The position numbers were made by a program, and so were the translations under genes. Below, one piece after another: positions 8,190 through 18,187 of a stretch of 64,000 bases of DNA. Positions within the stretch are counted from its first letter, which is position 1. The number at the start of each line of letters is the position of its first letter. Source of the stretch: DATAOG01 sp963798075 (GTDB lineage: Bacteria > Pseudomonadota > Alphaproteobacteria > Geminicoccales > Geminicoccaceae); assembly GCA_963798075.1 (NCBI GenBank), contig CAWCRU010000009.1, positions 62,001-126,000 of the forward strand, read 5' to 3'. The notes beneath the pieces are model-generated. The model made no database searches and was not told where the DNA came from. It was given only the letters and a program-made list of their open reading frames with translations.

Positions 8190-8939
8190 TTGCCGATCCT
8201 TGATCCCTGGTTCTACCTGATGGCGGTGCCGGCGCTCATGATCACCGGCATCTCGAAGGGCGGCTTCGGCGGCGGCCTCGGCATCCTCGCGGTGCCCATG
8301 CTGGCCCTGGTCGTGAGCCCGGCCCAGGCAGCCGCGATCCTGCTGCCGGTCCTGATCCTCATGGACCTGATCGGCGTCCGCGCCTACTGGCAGAGCTTCG
8401 ATCCGCACGCGCTGGCCGTCATGCTGCCCGGGGCGGCGATCGGGATCGCGCTCGGCGGGCTCGCCTTCGGCCTCCTGGATGCGCGCGCGACCCGCCTGAT
8501 CGTAGGCCTGATCGCGCTCGCCTTCGTCGCCCATTACCTTTCGGGCGGCGGACAGCTGGCCCCGGCGCGCCCGCCCAACGCCCGGCTCGGCGCCGTCTGC
8601 GGCGCGCTCGCGGGCTTCACGAGCACGATCGCCCACGCCGGCAGCCCGCCCGCCGCGATCTATCTCTTGCCGCTCAAGCTCGACAAGACCCGCTTCGTCG
8701 CCACCAACGTGGTCCTGTTCGCCGCGGTCAACCTCATGAAGCTCGTGCCCTACGGGCTGCTGGGCGAGCTCAGCGGCCTCAACCTCGCAACCGCGCTCGT
8801 GCTCGCCCCGCTCGCACCCATCAGCATGGCCCTCGGGATGCGCCTGCACCACCGGATCGAGCCCACCACCTTCTATCGCCTCTGCTATGCCTTCGTGGCA
8901 CTGACCGGCTTGAAGCTGGTCTATGACGGTCTGATCTGA
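8190..8939 (+). CDS. TSUP/TauE-SafE family membrane permease
   Basis: Inner-membrane carrier of the family that exports sulfite, sulfoacetate or other sulfur-containing organic anions. It has 249 residues with about eight hydrophobic helices. The N-terminal repeat carries the typical ITGISKGGFGGGLGILAVP and the second repeat AGFTSTIAHAGSPPAAIYLL, both hallmarks of the family. The likely start is a TTG at 8190. The gene lies 54 bp after the SDR and 5 bp before the CDF gene on the same strand, so it may belong to the same transcript. The substrate cannot be read from sequence. Confidence 0.85.
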   Translation: MPILDPWFYLMAVPALMITGISKGGFGGGLGILAVPMLALVVSPAQAAAILLPVLILMDLIGVRAYWQSFDPHALAVMLPGAAIGIALGGLAFGLLDARATRLIVGLIALAFVAHYLSGGGQLAPARPPNARLGAVCGALAGFTSTIAHAGSPPAAIYLLPLKLDKTRFVATNVVLFAAVNLMKLVPYGLLGELSGLNLATALVLAPLAPISMALGMRLHHRIEPTTFYRLCYAFVALTGLKLVYDGLI

Positions 8940-8944
8940 TCCGG

Positions 8945-9868
8945 ATGCACGCTCACCACGCCCACGCCCGCCCGCACGCGCATGCCTCAGGCGAAGCCCA
9001 CGCGCCCGCCTCTGCGGACAATGAGCGCCGCGTCTTTTTAACCCTTGTGCTGACCGCGGGCTTCATGGTCGCCGAGGTCCTGGGCGGCATCGCCGCGGGC
9101 TCGCTCGCGCTGCTGGCGGACGCCGGCCACATGCTGACCGACACCGCGTCCCTGACGCTCGCGTGGGCGGCCTTCCGGGTCGGCCGCCGGCCGCAGGATG
9201 CCAGGCGCACCTACGGCTACCACCGCTTCCAGGTGCTGGCCGCCTTCGTCAACGGCGTGACCCTGATCGCGGTCGTCGGCTGGATCGCGATCGAGGCCGC
9301 GCGCCGCCTCTGGACGCCGGCCCCGGTCGCGGGCGGCCTGATGCTGGTGATCGCGGGCCTCGGGCTCCTGGTCAACATCGCGGCGTTCGCGATCCTCCAC
9401 GGCGGCGACCGCGACAACCTCAACATCCGGGGTGCTGCGCTCCACGTCATGGGCGACCTGCTGGGCTCGGTCGCGGCGATGGTCGCCGGCGCGGTCATCT
9501 ACCGACCCATTGGACCCCGATCGACCCTCTGCTCTCGCTGCTGGTGGCCCTCCTGATCCTGCGCAGCGCTTGGCTCCTGGTGCAGAATCCGCCCATATCC
9601 TGCTCGAGGGTACCCCCGAGTGGCTCGACGTGGATCGCTCAAAGCCGAGCTGGTGGCCGCGATCCCGGCGATCCTGGATGTCCACCATGTCCACGCCTGG
9701 ATGCTGACGAGCGAGCGCCCGCTGCTCACGATGCACGCCCGCGTCGAGAGCGGCACCGACCACGACCAGGTCCTGCGCGCGATCCAAGAGGTGCTCCAGC
9801 ACAGCCACGGCATCGGCCACGTCACGATCCAGATCGAGCCCGGCGATTGCCCCGACGTGGCCTGCTGA
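8945..9868 (+). pseudogene. Cation diffusion facilitator (CzcD/ZitB type), frame broken three times
   Basis: CDF proteins export Zn2+, Co2+ or Cd2+ in exchange for protons. The His-rich N-terminus (MHAHHAHARPHAHA), the first metal-site helix ALLADAGHMLTD, RRTYGYHRFQVLAAFVNG and the second site NIRGAALHVMGDLLGS are intact. Then three one-base losses occur near 9504, 9583 and 9637. With these corrected the protein reads on through WTPIDPLLSLLVALLILRSA, LLEGTPEWLDVD and the cytoplasmic metal-binding domain with DVHHVHAWMLTS, ending at 9868 (about 308 residues, normal length). Coding quality stays good on both sides, so sequence errors are a real alternative to inactivation. Confidence 0.8.
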
Positions 9869-9917
9869 GTGCGTCTTTGGCGTTGAACTTCGACCTGCGG
9901 CCGGGCGGCCTTCGAGT

Positions 9918-11780
<1,863 letters not shown>

Positions 11781-11791
11781 AGTCGTGCTCG

Positions 11792-12778
11792 CTACTTGGA
11801 GATGGGCGGCGCGCTCGCGGCCGGCCGCTCGTCCAGAAAGTGCCGGACGCGCTCCAGGGTGGGCAGCGCCGGGATCGCGCCGCGCTCGGTCGTGGTCAGC
11901 GCGCCGACCGCGCAGGCGAGGCGGCAGATCTCGCGCAGGCGCTGCTGATTGCGTACCGCGCCCCGGTCCTGGATCAGACCGTGCAGCAGGCCGGCGACGA
12001 AGCCGTCGCCCGCCCCGGTGGTATCGATCGCCTGGACGCTGAGGCCCACGACCACGCCCTCGAATCCGGGGGTGAAGTAGACGCAGCCGGCGGCGCCGAG
12101 GGTCACCACCATCAGCTCGAGGCGGTCGTGCCAGAGCTGCCGGCGCGCATCCGCCGGGTCGTCGGAGCCGGTCAGAAAGCGCAGCTCCTCGTCGCTGATC
12201 TTGACCACCTGGGCCTCGCCGATCGCCAGCTGCAGCCCGGCGCGCGCCGCCTCGGCATCCGGCCACAGCGCGAGGCGCAGGTTGGGATCGCAGGAAATCA
12301 GGCAGCCGGCTGCGCGCGCGGCCGAGATCGCGTGCAGCGTGGCGCCGCGGGCGGGTTCGTCGATCAGGCTGATCGAGCCGTAGTGCAGGGCTTTGGCGGC
12401 GCCCAATGCGCCGAGATCGACCTCATCGGGGGTGAACAGCATGTCGGCGCTCGGGTGGCGGTAGAACATGAACTCGCGCTCGCCATCGGCGCGCAGCGAG
12501 ACGAAGGCGAGTGCGGTGCGCGCCTGGTCGGTGAAGCACAAGGGGCCGACGTCGACCCCGGCCTCGGCGAGCGTTTTGACCAGGAAATGACCGAACGGGT
12601 CGTCGCCGATCTTGCCCATGAAGGCCGAGGAGATGCCGAGGCGCGCGAGCCCGACCGCGACGTTGGCGGGCGCGCCGCCGGGCGCTTTCTTGAAGGCGGG
12701 CGCCTCGATCAGCGAGGTGCCGGTCACGGTCGGCACGAAGTCGATCAAGAGCTCGCCCAGGCAAACGACATCGGCCAT
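11792..12778 (-). CDS. PfkB-family sugar kinase, probably fructokinase
   Basis: Cytoplasmic kinase, 328 residues. It starts VVCLGELLIDFVPT, continues with the first PfkB signature region KKAPGGAPANVAVGLARLG, and ends with the ATP/catalytic motif AIDTTGAGDGFVAGLL (Asp as base). The overall pattern is closest to bacterial fructokinases; 2-keto-3-deoxygluconate kinase is the main alternative. It lies between a CUT2 sugar transporter upstream and edd downstream on the same strand, which fits uptake of a hexose, phosphorylation and Entner-Doudoroff breakdown. A strong terminator separates it from the binding-protein gene, so its expression may be set lower than that of the transporter. Confidence 0.85.
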   Translation of the reverse strand: MADVVCLGELLIDFVPTVTGTSLIEAPAFKKAPGGAPANVAVGLARLGISSAFMGKIGDDPFGHFLVKTLAEAGVDVGPLCFTDQARTALAFVSLRADGEREFMFYRHPSADMLFTPDEVDLGALGAAKALHYGSISLIDEPARGATLHAISAARAAGCLISCDPNLRLALWPDAEAARAGLQLAIGEAQVVKISDEELRFLTGSDDPADARRQLWHDRLELMVVTLGAAGCVYFTPGFEGVVVGLSVQAIDTTGAGDGFVAGLLHGLIQDRGAVRNQQRLREICRLACAVGALTTTERGAIPALPTLERVRHFLDERPAASAPPISK

Positions 12779-12803
12779 CGCCTTGGTCCCATGGCCCCGG
12801 TGG

Positions 12804-12845
12804 AAAAAAACCTGCGTCGGCCGGGGAGGCGGCGGCCGACGCAGG
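12804..12845 (-). terminator. Strong intrinsic terminator after the CUT2 sugar-binding-protein gene
   Basis: A perfect 13-bp stem (arms 12811-12823 and 12833-12845, nine-base loop) is followed on the minus strand by seven T residues (12804-12810). It begins 10 bp after the binding protein's stop and ends 26 bp before the kinase start. It should end most transporter transcripts and let partial read-through reach pfkB-edd. Confidence 0.85.
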
Positions 12846-12854
12846 ACCCCCCGC

Positions 12855-13788
12855 CTACTTCGACGTCCAGCCTTTGTACTGGTCGACGTTGTCGCGGGTG
12901 ATCAGATCGGCGGGAATGAGGATGGTCGACTGCTCCGGCTTCTTGCCCTGCATGATGTCGTAGCCGACGTCGACCGCCATCTGCGCCATCTTGTAAGGGT
13001 CCTGGGCGGAGGAGGCCTGGACCAGGGTGTCGCTCTTGAGCGCCTGCTCGATGTCGGGGGCGCCGTCGACCGAGGTGATGATCAGGTCGGTGACGCTCAG
13101 CTGCTTGGCCGCGAGATCGGCGCCGATCGCCTGCGGGTCGTTGATCGTGAAGACCGCGTTGAGGTCGGGGAAGGCGGTCAGGAGGCCGACCATGACCTCG
13201 AGGCCGCCCTCGCGCGAGCCCTTGCCGTTCTGGTTGTCGGACGCGATCTGGATGTTGCCGGCGCTTCTTGAGCGCGTCCTCGCAGCCCTTGACGCGGTCG
13301 ATCACGGCCGAGACCGGCGGGCCGTTCATGATCGCGACGTTGCCGCCGTCGGGCAGCTTCTCGACGATGTACTGGCAGGCCTTCTGCCCGGCTTCGATGT
13401 TGTTGGTCTGGACGGTGGCATCGGCACCCTGGGCCGAGACGTCGACCGCGACCACGACGATGCCGGCCGCCTGCGCCCGCTCGATCGCGGGCTTGATCGC
13501 CTCCGGATCGGCGGCGTTGACCAGGATCAGATCGACGCCCGAGGCGATGAAGTTGTCGATCTGGGAATACTGCTTGTTGAGGTCGTAGTCGGCCGAGACC
13601 GTGGTCACGGTGACGCTGTCGCCGCCGATCTTCTTGGCTTCGGCCTCGGCACCCTTGGCGACCTGGACGAAGAACGGGTTGCCGAGGTTGCCGACCGTGA
13701 CCCCGACCGCGGTCAGGTCCTTGGCGGCGACCGGAGCGGCCGCGGCCAAAGCGAGGGCCGCCCCCATCAACAGGCTTTGCTTCAACAT
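12855..13788 (-). pseudogene. CUT2 (RbsB-like) periplasmic sugar-binding protein, one frameshift
   Basis: Periplasmic ligand-binding subunit of the ribose-type ABC importer encoded upstream. The start ATG at 13788 opens a clear signal peptide (LMGAALALAAAAPVAAKD). The mature part begins with strand VGVTVGNLGNPFFV and contains VDLILVNAADPEAI and a GNVAIMNGPP hinge block. Near 13262 one extra base throws the frame; in the next frame the protein continues VMVGLLTAFPDLNAVFTIND, SVDGAPDIEQAL and ends with a Lys codon before the stop at 12855. Corrected length is about 310 residues, normal for the family. The single insertion within well-kept sequence suggests a sequence error as much as a mutation. 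Confidence 0.85.
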
Positions 13789-13818
13789 GGCGATGCTCTC
13801 CTGGTCTTCCGTGTTGGG

Positions 13819-13853
13819 CCGCCGGGAGGCTCGCCTCTGGCGAGGCCGGGCGG
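13819..13853. other. Intercistronic stem-loop between permease and binding-protein genes
   Basis: CCGCC at 13819-13823 pairs with GGCGG at 13849-13853, with an inner stem GGCTCGCC/GGCGAGGCC around a TCT loop (one bulged base). It sits in the 92-bp gap between the permease stop (13881) and binding-protein start (13788). There is no T-tract, so an mRNA-stabilising hairpin that raises binding-protein yield is more likely than a terminator. The role is inferred. Confidence 0.4.
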
Positions 13854-13880
13854 CGGGTGAACTCGCGTTGGAGGGGTTGC

Positions 13881-14885
13881 TCAGGTCCGGGCGCTGCCCT
13901 GCAGCCGGTAGCGGTCGAGGGCGACCGCGCCGATGATCACCAGGCCCTTGATGATGAACTGCCAGATCTCGCTGACGTTCATGAGGATCAGGCCGTTCGA
14001 GAGCACGGCGATGATCAAGGCGCCGATCAGGGTCCCGATGATCGTGCCGATGCCGCCCACGAAGGAGGTGCCGCCCAGGATCACCGCGGCGATCGCGTCG
14101 AGCTCGTAGGCGAGCCCGAGCTGGGCGCCGTTGGCCGAGAAGGTGCGCGCCGCCGACATGATGCCGCCGAGCCCGGCGAGAAACCCGGACGTCATGTAGA
14201 CGAACATCAGGATCAGCCAGACCTTGATGCCCGAGAGCCGGGCCGCGGCCGGGTTGCCGCCGACCGCGTAGATCCAGACCCCGAGCACCGTACGCCGGAG
14301 GATGAACCAGCTGATCGCGATCACCAGCAGCGCGATGATCACGAGCCAGGGCACCCCGAACAGCCGGGCGTTGCCGATCCAGGCGAACTGCAGCTGCGGA
14401 TTGAACACCGTCGTGTCGTTGCCGATCAGGCGGGCGAGGCCGCGGACGGCGGTCATCGCGCCGAGGGTGACGATGAACGGCGGCAGCCGCAGGAAGGCGA
14501 TCAGCGAGCCATTGACCGCGCCGAGGGCGAGGCCGGCGATCAGCGCCATCGGGATCGCGAGCAGGGACAGGCCGGAGAGCGACATCGAGACCGCGACCAC
14601 GGCTGCGACCGCGAGCACGGCGCCGACCGAGAGGTCGATGCCGCCGGTCAGGATGACGAAGGTCATGCCGGCCGCGAGCACGGTGTTGATCGAGGCCTGC
14701 TGGGTCACGATCGCGAGGTTGCGCGTGCTGATGAATTTGCCGGTCGCGAGCTGGAAGCCGATGCAGATCAGGATCAGCACCGGCAGCATGCCGACCGCCT
14801 GGATGATGCCCTTGATCTGCGCGCTCCGCGCGCCCGCGCCCTGAACCGCGCCGCCGGTGGCGGCGGCAGGATTGGTGGAACTCAT
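13881..14885 (-). CDS. CUT2 sugar ABC transporter permease (RbsC-like)
   Basis: Inner-membrane channel subunit, 334 residues, with about ten hydrophobic segments. The family block INTVLAAGMTFVILTGGIDL followed by SVGAVLA is at residues about 70-95, and the ATPase-contact region includes GGNPAAARLSGIKVW near residue 217. Typical RbsC sequence GGTSFVGGIGTIIGTLIGAL lies toward the C-terminus. It follows the ATPase gene by 33 bp and precedes the binding-protein gene, completing an ATPase-permease-binding protein order. The sugar is not defined by sequence; the neighbouring fructokinase-like kinase and edd make fructose or another hexose the best guess. Confidence 0.92.
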   Translation of the reverse strand: MSSTNPAAATGGAVQGAGARSAQIKGIIQAVGMLPVLILICIGFQLATGKFISTRNLAIVTQQASINTVLAAGMTFVILTGGIDLSVGAVLAVAAVVAVSMSLSGLSLLAIPMALIAGLALGAVNGSLIAFLRLPPFIVTLGAMTAVRGLARLIGNDTTVFNPQLQFAWIGNARLFGVPWLVIIALLVIAISWFILRRTVLGVWIYAVGGNPAAARLSGIKVWLILMFVYMTSGFLAGLGGIMSAARTFSANGAQLGLAYELDAIAAVILGGTSFVGGIGTIIGTLIGALIIAVLSNGLILMNVSEIWQFIIKGLVIIGAVALDRYRLQGSART

Positions 14886-14918
14886 TTTCTGCCTCCCCGA
14901 GCCATGCCCCCTGGCCGC

Positions 14919-16463
14919 TTACGCCGCGACGCCGGTCGCAAAGGCCATGATGTTCTCTTGCGTGATCGGCCGCCCCGCCGGGCCGCCGACCTCGCCCTCG
15001 ATGTGCCCCTCGCGCATCACCAGCACCCGGTCGCAGATGCCGATCACCTCCGGCAGCTCGCTGGAGATCACCAGCACGCCCAGGCCCTTGCGTGCGAGCT
15101 CGTCGATGATCCGATAGATCTCGGACTTGGCGCCGATGTCGACGCCGCGGGTCGGCTCGTCCAGGATCAGGATCTTGGGCTGGGTCTCGAGCCAGCGCGA
15201 CAGGAGCGCCTTCTGCTGGTTGCCGCCCGAGAGGCTGCCGACGCCGACGGAAGGGCTCGCGACCCGGATCGTGAGCGCCTTGATCGCGTCCTGGGCGCGC
15301 CTTTTGCCGGCGGCGAGGTCGAGGACGCCGCCCCTGGCGGCGTCGCGCGCGATCACCCCCAGATTGATGTTCTCGAGCACCGACATGTCGAGGAACAGGC
15401 CCTGGCCCTTGCGGTCCTCGGTCAGGTAGGCGACGCCGGCATCGAGGGCGTCCTGGGGCGATTTGATGTCGACCGGCTGGCCATCGAGCCGCACCTCGCC
15501 GCCCGCCTTGGGGTCGGCGCCGTAGATCAGGCGGGCGAGCTCGGTGCGGCCGGCGCCGACCAGGCCGGCCAGGCCCAGAACCTCGCCCTCATGGACCACG
15601 AGGCTCGCCGGCTGCACCCGCCGCCCGCCATCGGTGATGTCCTTGACCTCGAGGATCGGCCGGCCGCGGCTGCCGTGCGGGTCGTGCTCCTTGGTGTAGA
15701 AGGTATTGAGATCGCGCCCGACCATCATCTTGACCAGCGCTTCGGCGCTGATCTCGTGCTTGTCGAGGGTGCCGACATAGGTCCCATCGCGCAGCACCGA
15801 CACCCGGTCGGAGAGCTCGTAGACCTCGCCCATCCGGTGGCTGATGTAGATGATCGCGAGGCCGTCCTGGCGGAACTGGCGGATCAGCTCGAACAGCTTT
15901 TCGGTCTCGCGCGACGAGAGCGCGGTGGTCGGCTCGTCCATGACCAGGATCTTGGAATTGGCGTGCAGAGCGCGCGCGATCTCGACCTGCTGCTGCTCGG
16001 CGATCGACAGGCTGCCGACGGCGGTGGTCGGCGTGAAGGTGGCGCCGAGCCGCTCGAGCACCTCGGCGCAACTGTTCCGCATCGCTTTGCGGTTGACGAG
16101 GCCGCGGCTGGCGATCTCGTCGCCCAGGAAGATGTTTTCGGCGACCGTGAGGTTCGGCGCGAGGCTCAGCTCCTGGTAGATGATCGCGATCCCGAGGTGG
16201 CGGGCGTGGATCGGGTTCGCGATCTCGACCTTCTGGCCGTCGATCAGGATCTCGCCGCCCGCGTCGGCCTGGTAGGCGCCCGAGAGCACCTTCATGAGCG
16301 TGCTCTTGCCGGCGCCGTTCTCGCCCATGAGGGCCAGGACCTCGCCGCTCCATGCCTTGAGCTGGACGTTGCTGAGCGCCTTGATGCCGGGAAAGGTCTT
16401 CGAGATGTTGCGCATCTCGAGGGTCGGCGCTGCGGCGCCGGCCGTGGTCCCAAGGGTGGTCAT
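14919..16463 (-). CDS. CUT2 sugar ABC transporter ATP-binding protein (RbsA-like, tandem domains)
   Basis: Energises the sugar importer. The 514-residue protein has two ABC domains, as usual for RbsA/MglA proteins. Domain 1 has Walker A GENGAGKST, signature LSIAEQQQVEIARAL and Walker B ILVMDEPT. Domain 2 begins near residue 270 with a degenerate loop (GLVGAGRTE), then LSGGNQQKALLSRWL and ILILDEPTRGVDIGAK. A degenerate second P-loop is normal for this family. The ATG at 16463 has a GGGAGG ribosome-binding site; the longer upstream frame is not needed. It lies 47 bp after the ROK regulator on the same strand. Confidence 0.93.
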   Translation of the reverse strand: MTTLGTTAGAAAPTLEMRNISKTFPGIKALSNVQLKAWSGEVLALMGENGAGKSTLMKVLSGAYQADAGGEILIDGQKVEIANPIHARHLGIAIIYQELSLAPNLTVAENIFLGDEIASRGLVNRKAMRNSCAEVLERLGATFTPTTAVGSLSIAEQQQVEIARALHANSKILVMDEPTTALSSRETEKLFELIRQFRQDGLAIIYISHRMGEVYELSDRVSVLRDGTYVGTLDKHEISAEALVKMMVGRDLNTFYTKEHDPHGSRGRPILEVKDITDGGRRVQPASLVVHEGEVLGLAGLVGAGRTELARLIYGADPKAGGEVRLDGQPVDIKSPQDALDAGVAYLTEDRKGQGLFLDMSVLENINLGVIARDAARGGVLDLAAGKRRAQDAIKALTIRVASPSVGVGSLSGGNQQKALLSRWLETQPKILILDEPTRGVDIGAKSEIYRIIDELARKGLGVLVISSELPEVIGICDRVLVMREGHIEGEVGGPAGRPITQENIMAFATGVAA

Positions 16464-16510
16464 GCGATCGAGCCTCCCTGCTCGTTCGGTCCTATTCGCC
16501 CAGATCCGCG

Positions 16511-17722
16511 CTATTGGCCCAAGAGGACGTCCCGGTTCGGGCTGAAGTTGAGATGCAGCGGCAGGATTGCGGCGCCGATCGCCGCCGCCCGGCGGCCGAT
16601 GGTGCCCATGCGCAGTGCCGGCGCCTGGCGGGCTTCCGGCGTGGCTGCCGCGAGCGCCGCCGTCAGCCGCACGATCAGGTCCTCGATCACCGCCTTCGGC
16701 AGATCGCCGTCCAGGACGATCGTCTGGACGTCGAGCACGCAGGCCGCCGACAGCAGCGGGGCGACCAGGGCCTCGACGCAGTCGTCGAGCCACTCCGCAA
16801 CCCGCTCGCTCTGGCTGCCGATCGCCGTATCCAGGTCGCACCGGCGCACGATCGCCGCGCCGGCCGCGTTCAGGTGCCGGATCAGCGAGTTGACTGAGGC
16901 GCGCGTCAACAGGATGTCGTAGGCGCCGCGGGGCTGCGGCGCGCTGGCGAGCCGGGACGGCGGCACCGGCATCAGGCCGAGATCGCCCGCATTGCCGCTC
17001 ATGCCGCGGTGATAGTGGCCGCCCAGGATGACGCCGCCGCCGATCGCGCTGCCGATGAACACGTAGACGAAATCGTCGAGCTGGCGTCCGTGGCCCTGGA
17101 ACAGCTCGGCGACCGCGGCCGCGGTGCCGTCGTTCTCGCTGAACACCTCGAGGCCGGTCTCGGCCGCCAGCCGCCTGATGATGTCGAACTCGTTCCAGGC
17201 CCGATAAGCCTGCGAGGGGATGCCGAGCTCGCGTCGCCAGCTGCCCAAGTGATAGGGCGTCGCGACGCCGAGCCCGGCGAGCCGTCCGGGCGCCGGCGTC
17301 GGGATCTCGCGGCGCACCGCCGCAATGTCGTCGAGCAGCAGGCCGACCGCTTCCTCGGGCAACGGGAAGGCGCGCTCGTGCCGACGCTGCTCCAGGACCT
17401 GGCCGGAGAAGTCGACCAGGATGGTGTCGAGCGAGCGCCGGCCGACCTTGACCCCGATCGAATAGGCGCCCTCGGCGTTCAGGCTGAGCAGGGTCGCCGG
17501 CTGGCCGCGCTGGCCGGAGCGCTTGCCCTCGGCGCGCACCAGGCGTTGCTGCTCGAGCTCGCGCACGATCACGCCCGCGGTGTTGCTCGTGAGATGGGCG
17601 TAGCGCGCGAGATCGGCCTTGGAGGCGCTGCCGAGGCGGCGCAGCGCGGTCAGGATGACGCGCTCGTTGAACAGGCGCAGGTTGACCGAGTTGCTGCCTT
17701 TGCCGATCGCCGCGTCCTGCAC
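16511..17722 (-). CDS. ROK-family transcriptional regulator (NagC/Mlc/XylR type)
   Basis: DNA-binding regulator with a kinase-like sugar-sensing domain, about 403 residues. The N-terminal winged helix-turn-helix reads NERVILTALRRLGSASKADLA and continues with NTAGVIVRELEQQRLV. The ROK domain starts with YSIGVKVGRRSLDTILVDFSG (degenerate phosphate loop) and includes FSENDGTAAAVAELFQG and FIGSAIGGGVILGGHYHRG. The usual Zn-binding HxCxxGxxGC segment is replaced by a Cys-poor sequence, so it may lack the ROK zinc site. I chose the GTG at 17722, with GGGAG upstream; longer starts would translate the palindromic operator. It probably controls the co-oriented sugar operon and the divergent binding protein. 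Confidence 0.88.
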   Translation of the reverse strand: MQDAAIGKGSNSVNLRLFNERVILTALRRLGSASKADLARYAHLTSNTAGVIVRELEQQRLVRAEGKRSGQRGQPATLLSLNAEGAYSIGVKVGRRSLDTILVDFSGQVLEQRRHERAFPLPEEAVGLLLDDIAAVRREIPTPAPGRLAGLGVATPYHLGSWRRELGIPSQAYRAWNEFDIIRRLAAETGLEVFSENDGTAAAVAELFQGHGRQLDDFVYVFIGSAIGGGVILGGHYHRGMSGNAGDLGLMPVPPSRLASAPQPRGAYDILLTRASVNSLIRHLNAAGAAIVRRCDLDTAIGSQSERVAEWLDDCVEALVAPLLSAACVLDVQTIVLDGDLPKAVIEDLIVRLTAALAAATPEARQAPALRMGTIGRRAAAIGAAILPLHLNFSPNRDVLLGQ

Positions 17723-17812
17723 GCTCGGGGCTCCCGCTGGTAGCGCCTGGACGCCGCTCTTCGCGGCGCGCCGAGGCCCTCTATGCCAGAGGCCGGGGAC
17801 GGCGTCAATAAT

Positions 17813-17829
17813 TAATTCACGCTGAATTA
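17813..17829. promoter_or_regulatory. Palindrome, candidate ROK operator 1
   Basis: TAATTCA, a three-base spacer and TGAATTA form a perfect 7-bp inverted repeat, followed by a T-rich run. It resembles known NagC/Mlc operators, which carry AATTC/GAATT half-sites with AT-rich flanks. It lies 91 bp upstream of the ROK start codon, suiting autoregulation. Confidence 0.6.
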
Positions 17830-18058
17830 TCTTTTTTCCCGCCGGTCGTCCGGCGCCAGCTCCAGAGCGCACAATCGGGGTTGCGGAGCGCCCCCGCCGA
17901 GGCCGCCCGGCACGCAGCATCGGCGGTTTGCCTGGGGGCTCAGAAGTGGTCGCAATTACCATGCTGGCGCTTTTCCCCTCCCAGTCTTTGCTGTCGGCTG
18001 CGCATGGCACGAAAAACCCAACCGAATTTGCGTAATATCGACGGGCGTCCCCGACAAT

Positions 18059-18075
18059 TAATTCAGGATGCATTA
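18059..18075. promoter_or_regulatory. Palindrome, candidate ROK operator 2
   Basis: TAATTCA, three bases, then TGCATTA: the same left half-site as operator 1 with one mismatch in the right half, and the same T-rich flank (ATTATTTTC). It lies about 113 bp upstream of the binding-protein ATG at 18188, 246 bp centre to centre from operator 1. Two copies could allow looping. Confidence 0.55.
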
Positions 18076-18187
18076 TTTTCTGGACCGCGCCCATACTTGA
18101 TCTCTACAAGAATGCTTTGATCTGGTCAAAGAAGCAAATAAGCTCGCGTAGCACCGGCCGGCCGAAATGACCAACGGGAGGAGAGCG

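Larger units (their letters stand above)
17723..18187. other. 465-bp divergent control region between the ROK regulator and an orphan binding protein
   Basis: No gene is supported here. The stretch is clearly richer in A and T than its surroundings at its two palindromes (17813-17829 and 18059-18075), which lie near the ROK and binding-protein ends respectively. A GGGAGGAGAGCG ribosome-binding site precedes the gene at 18188. Promoter elements could not be placed with confidence. Confidence 0.6.
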
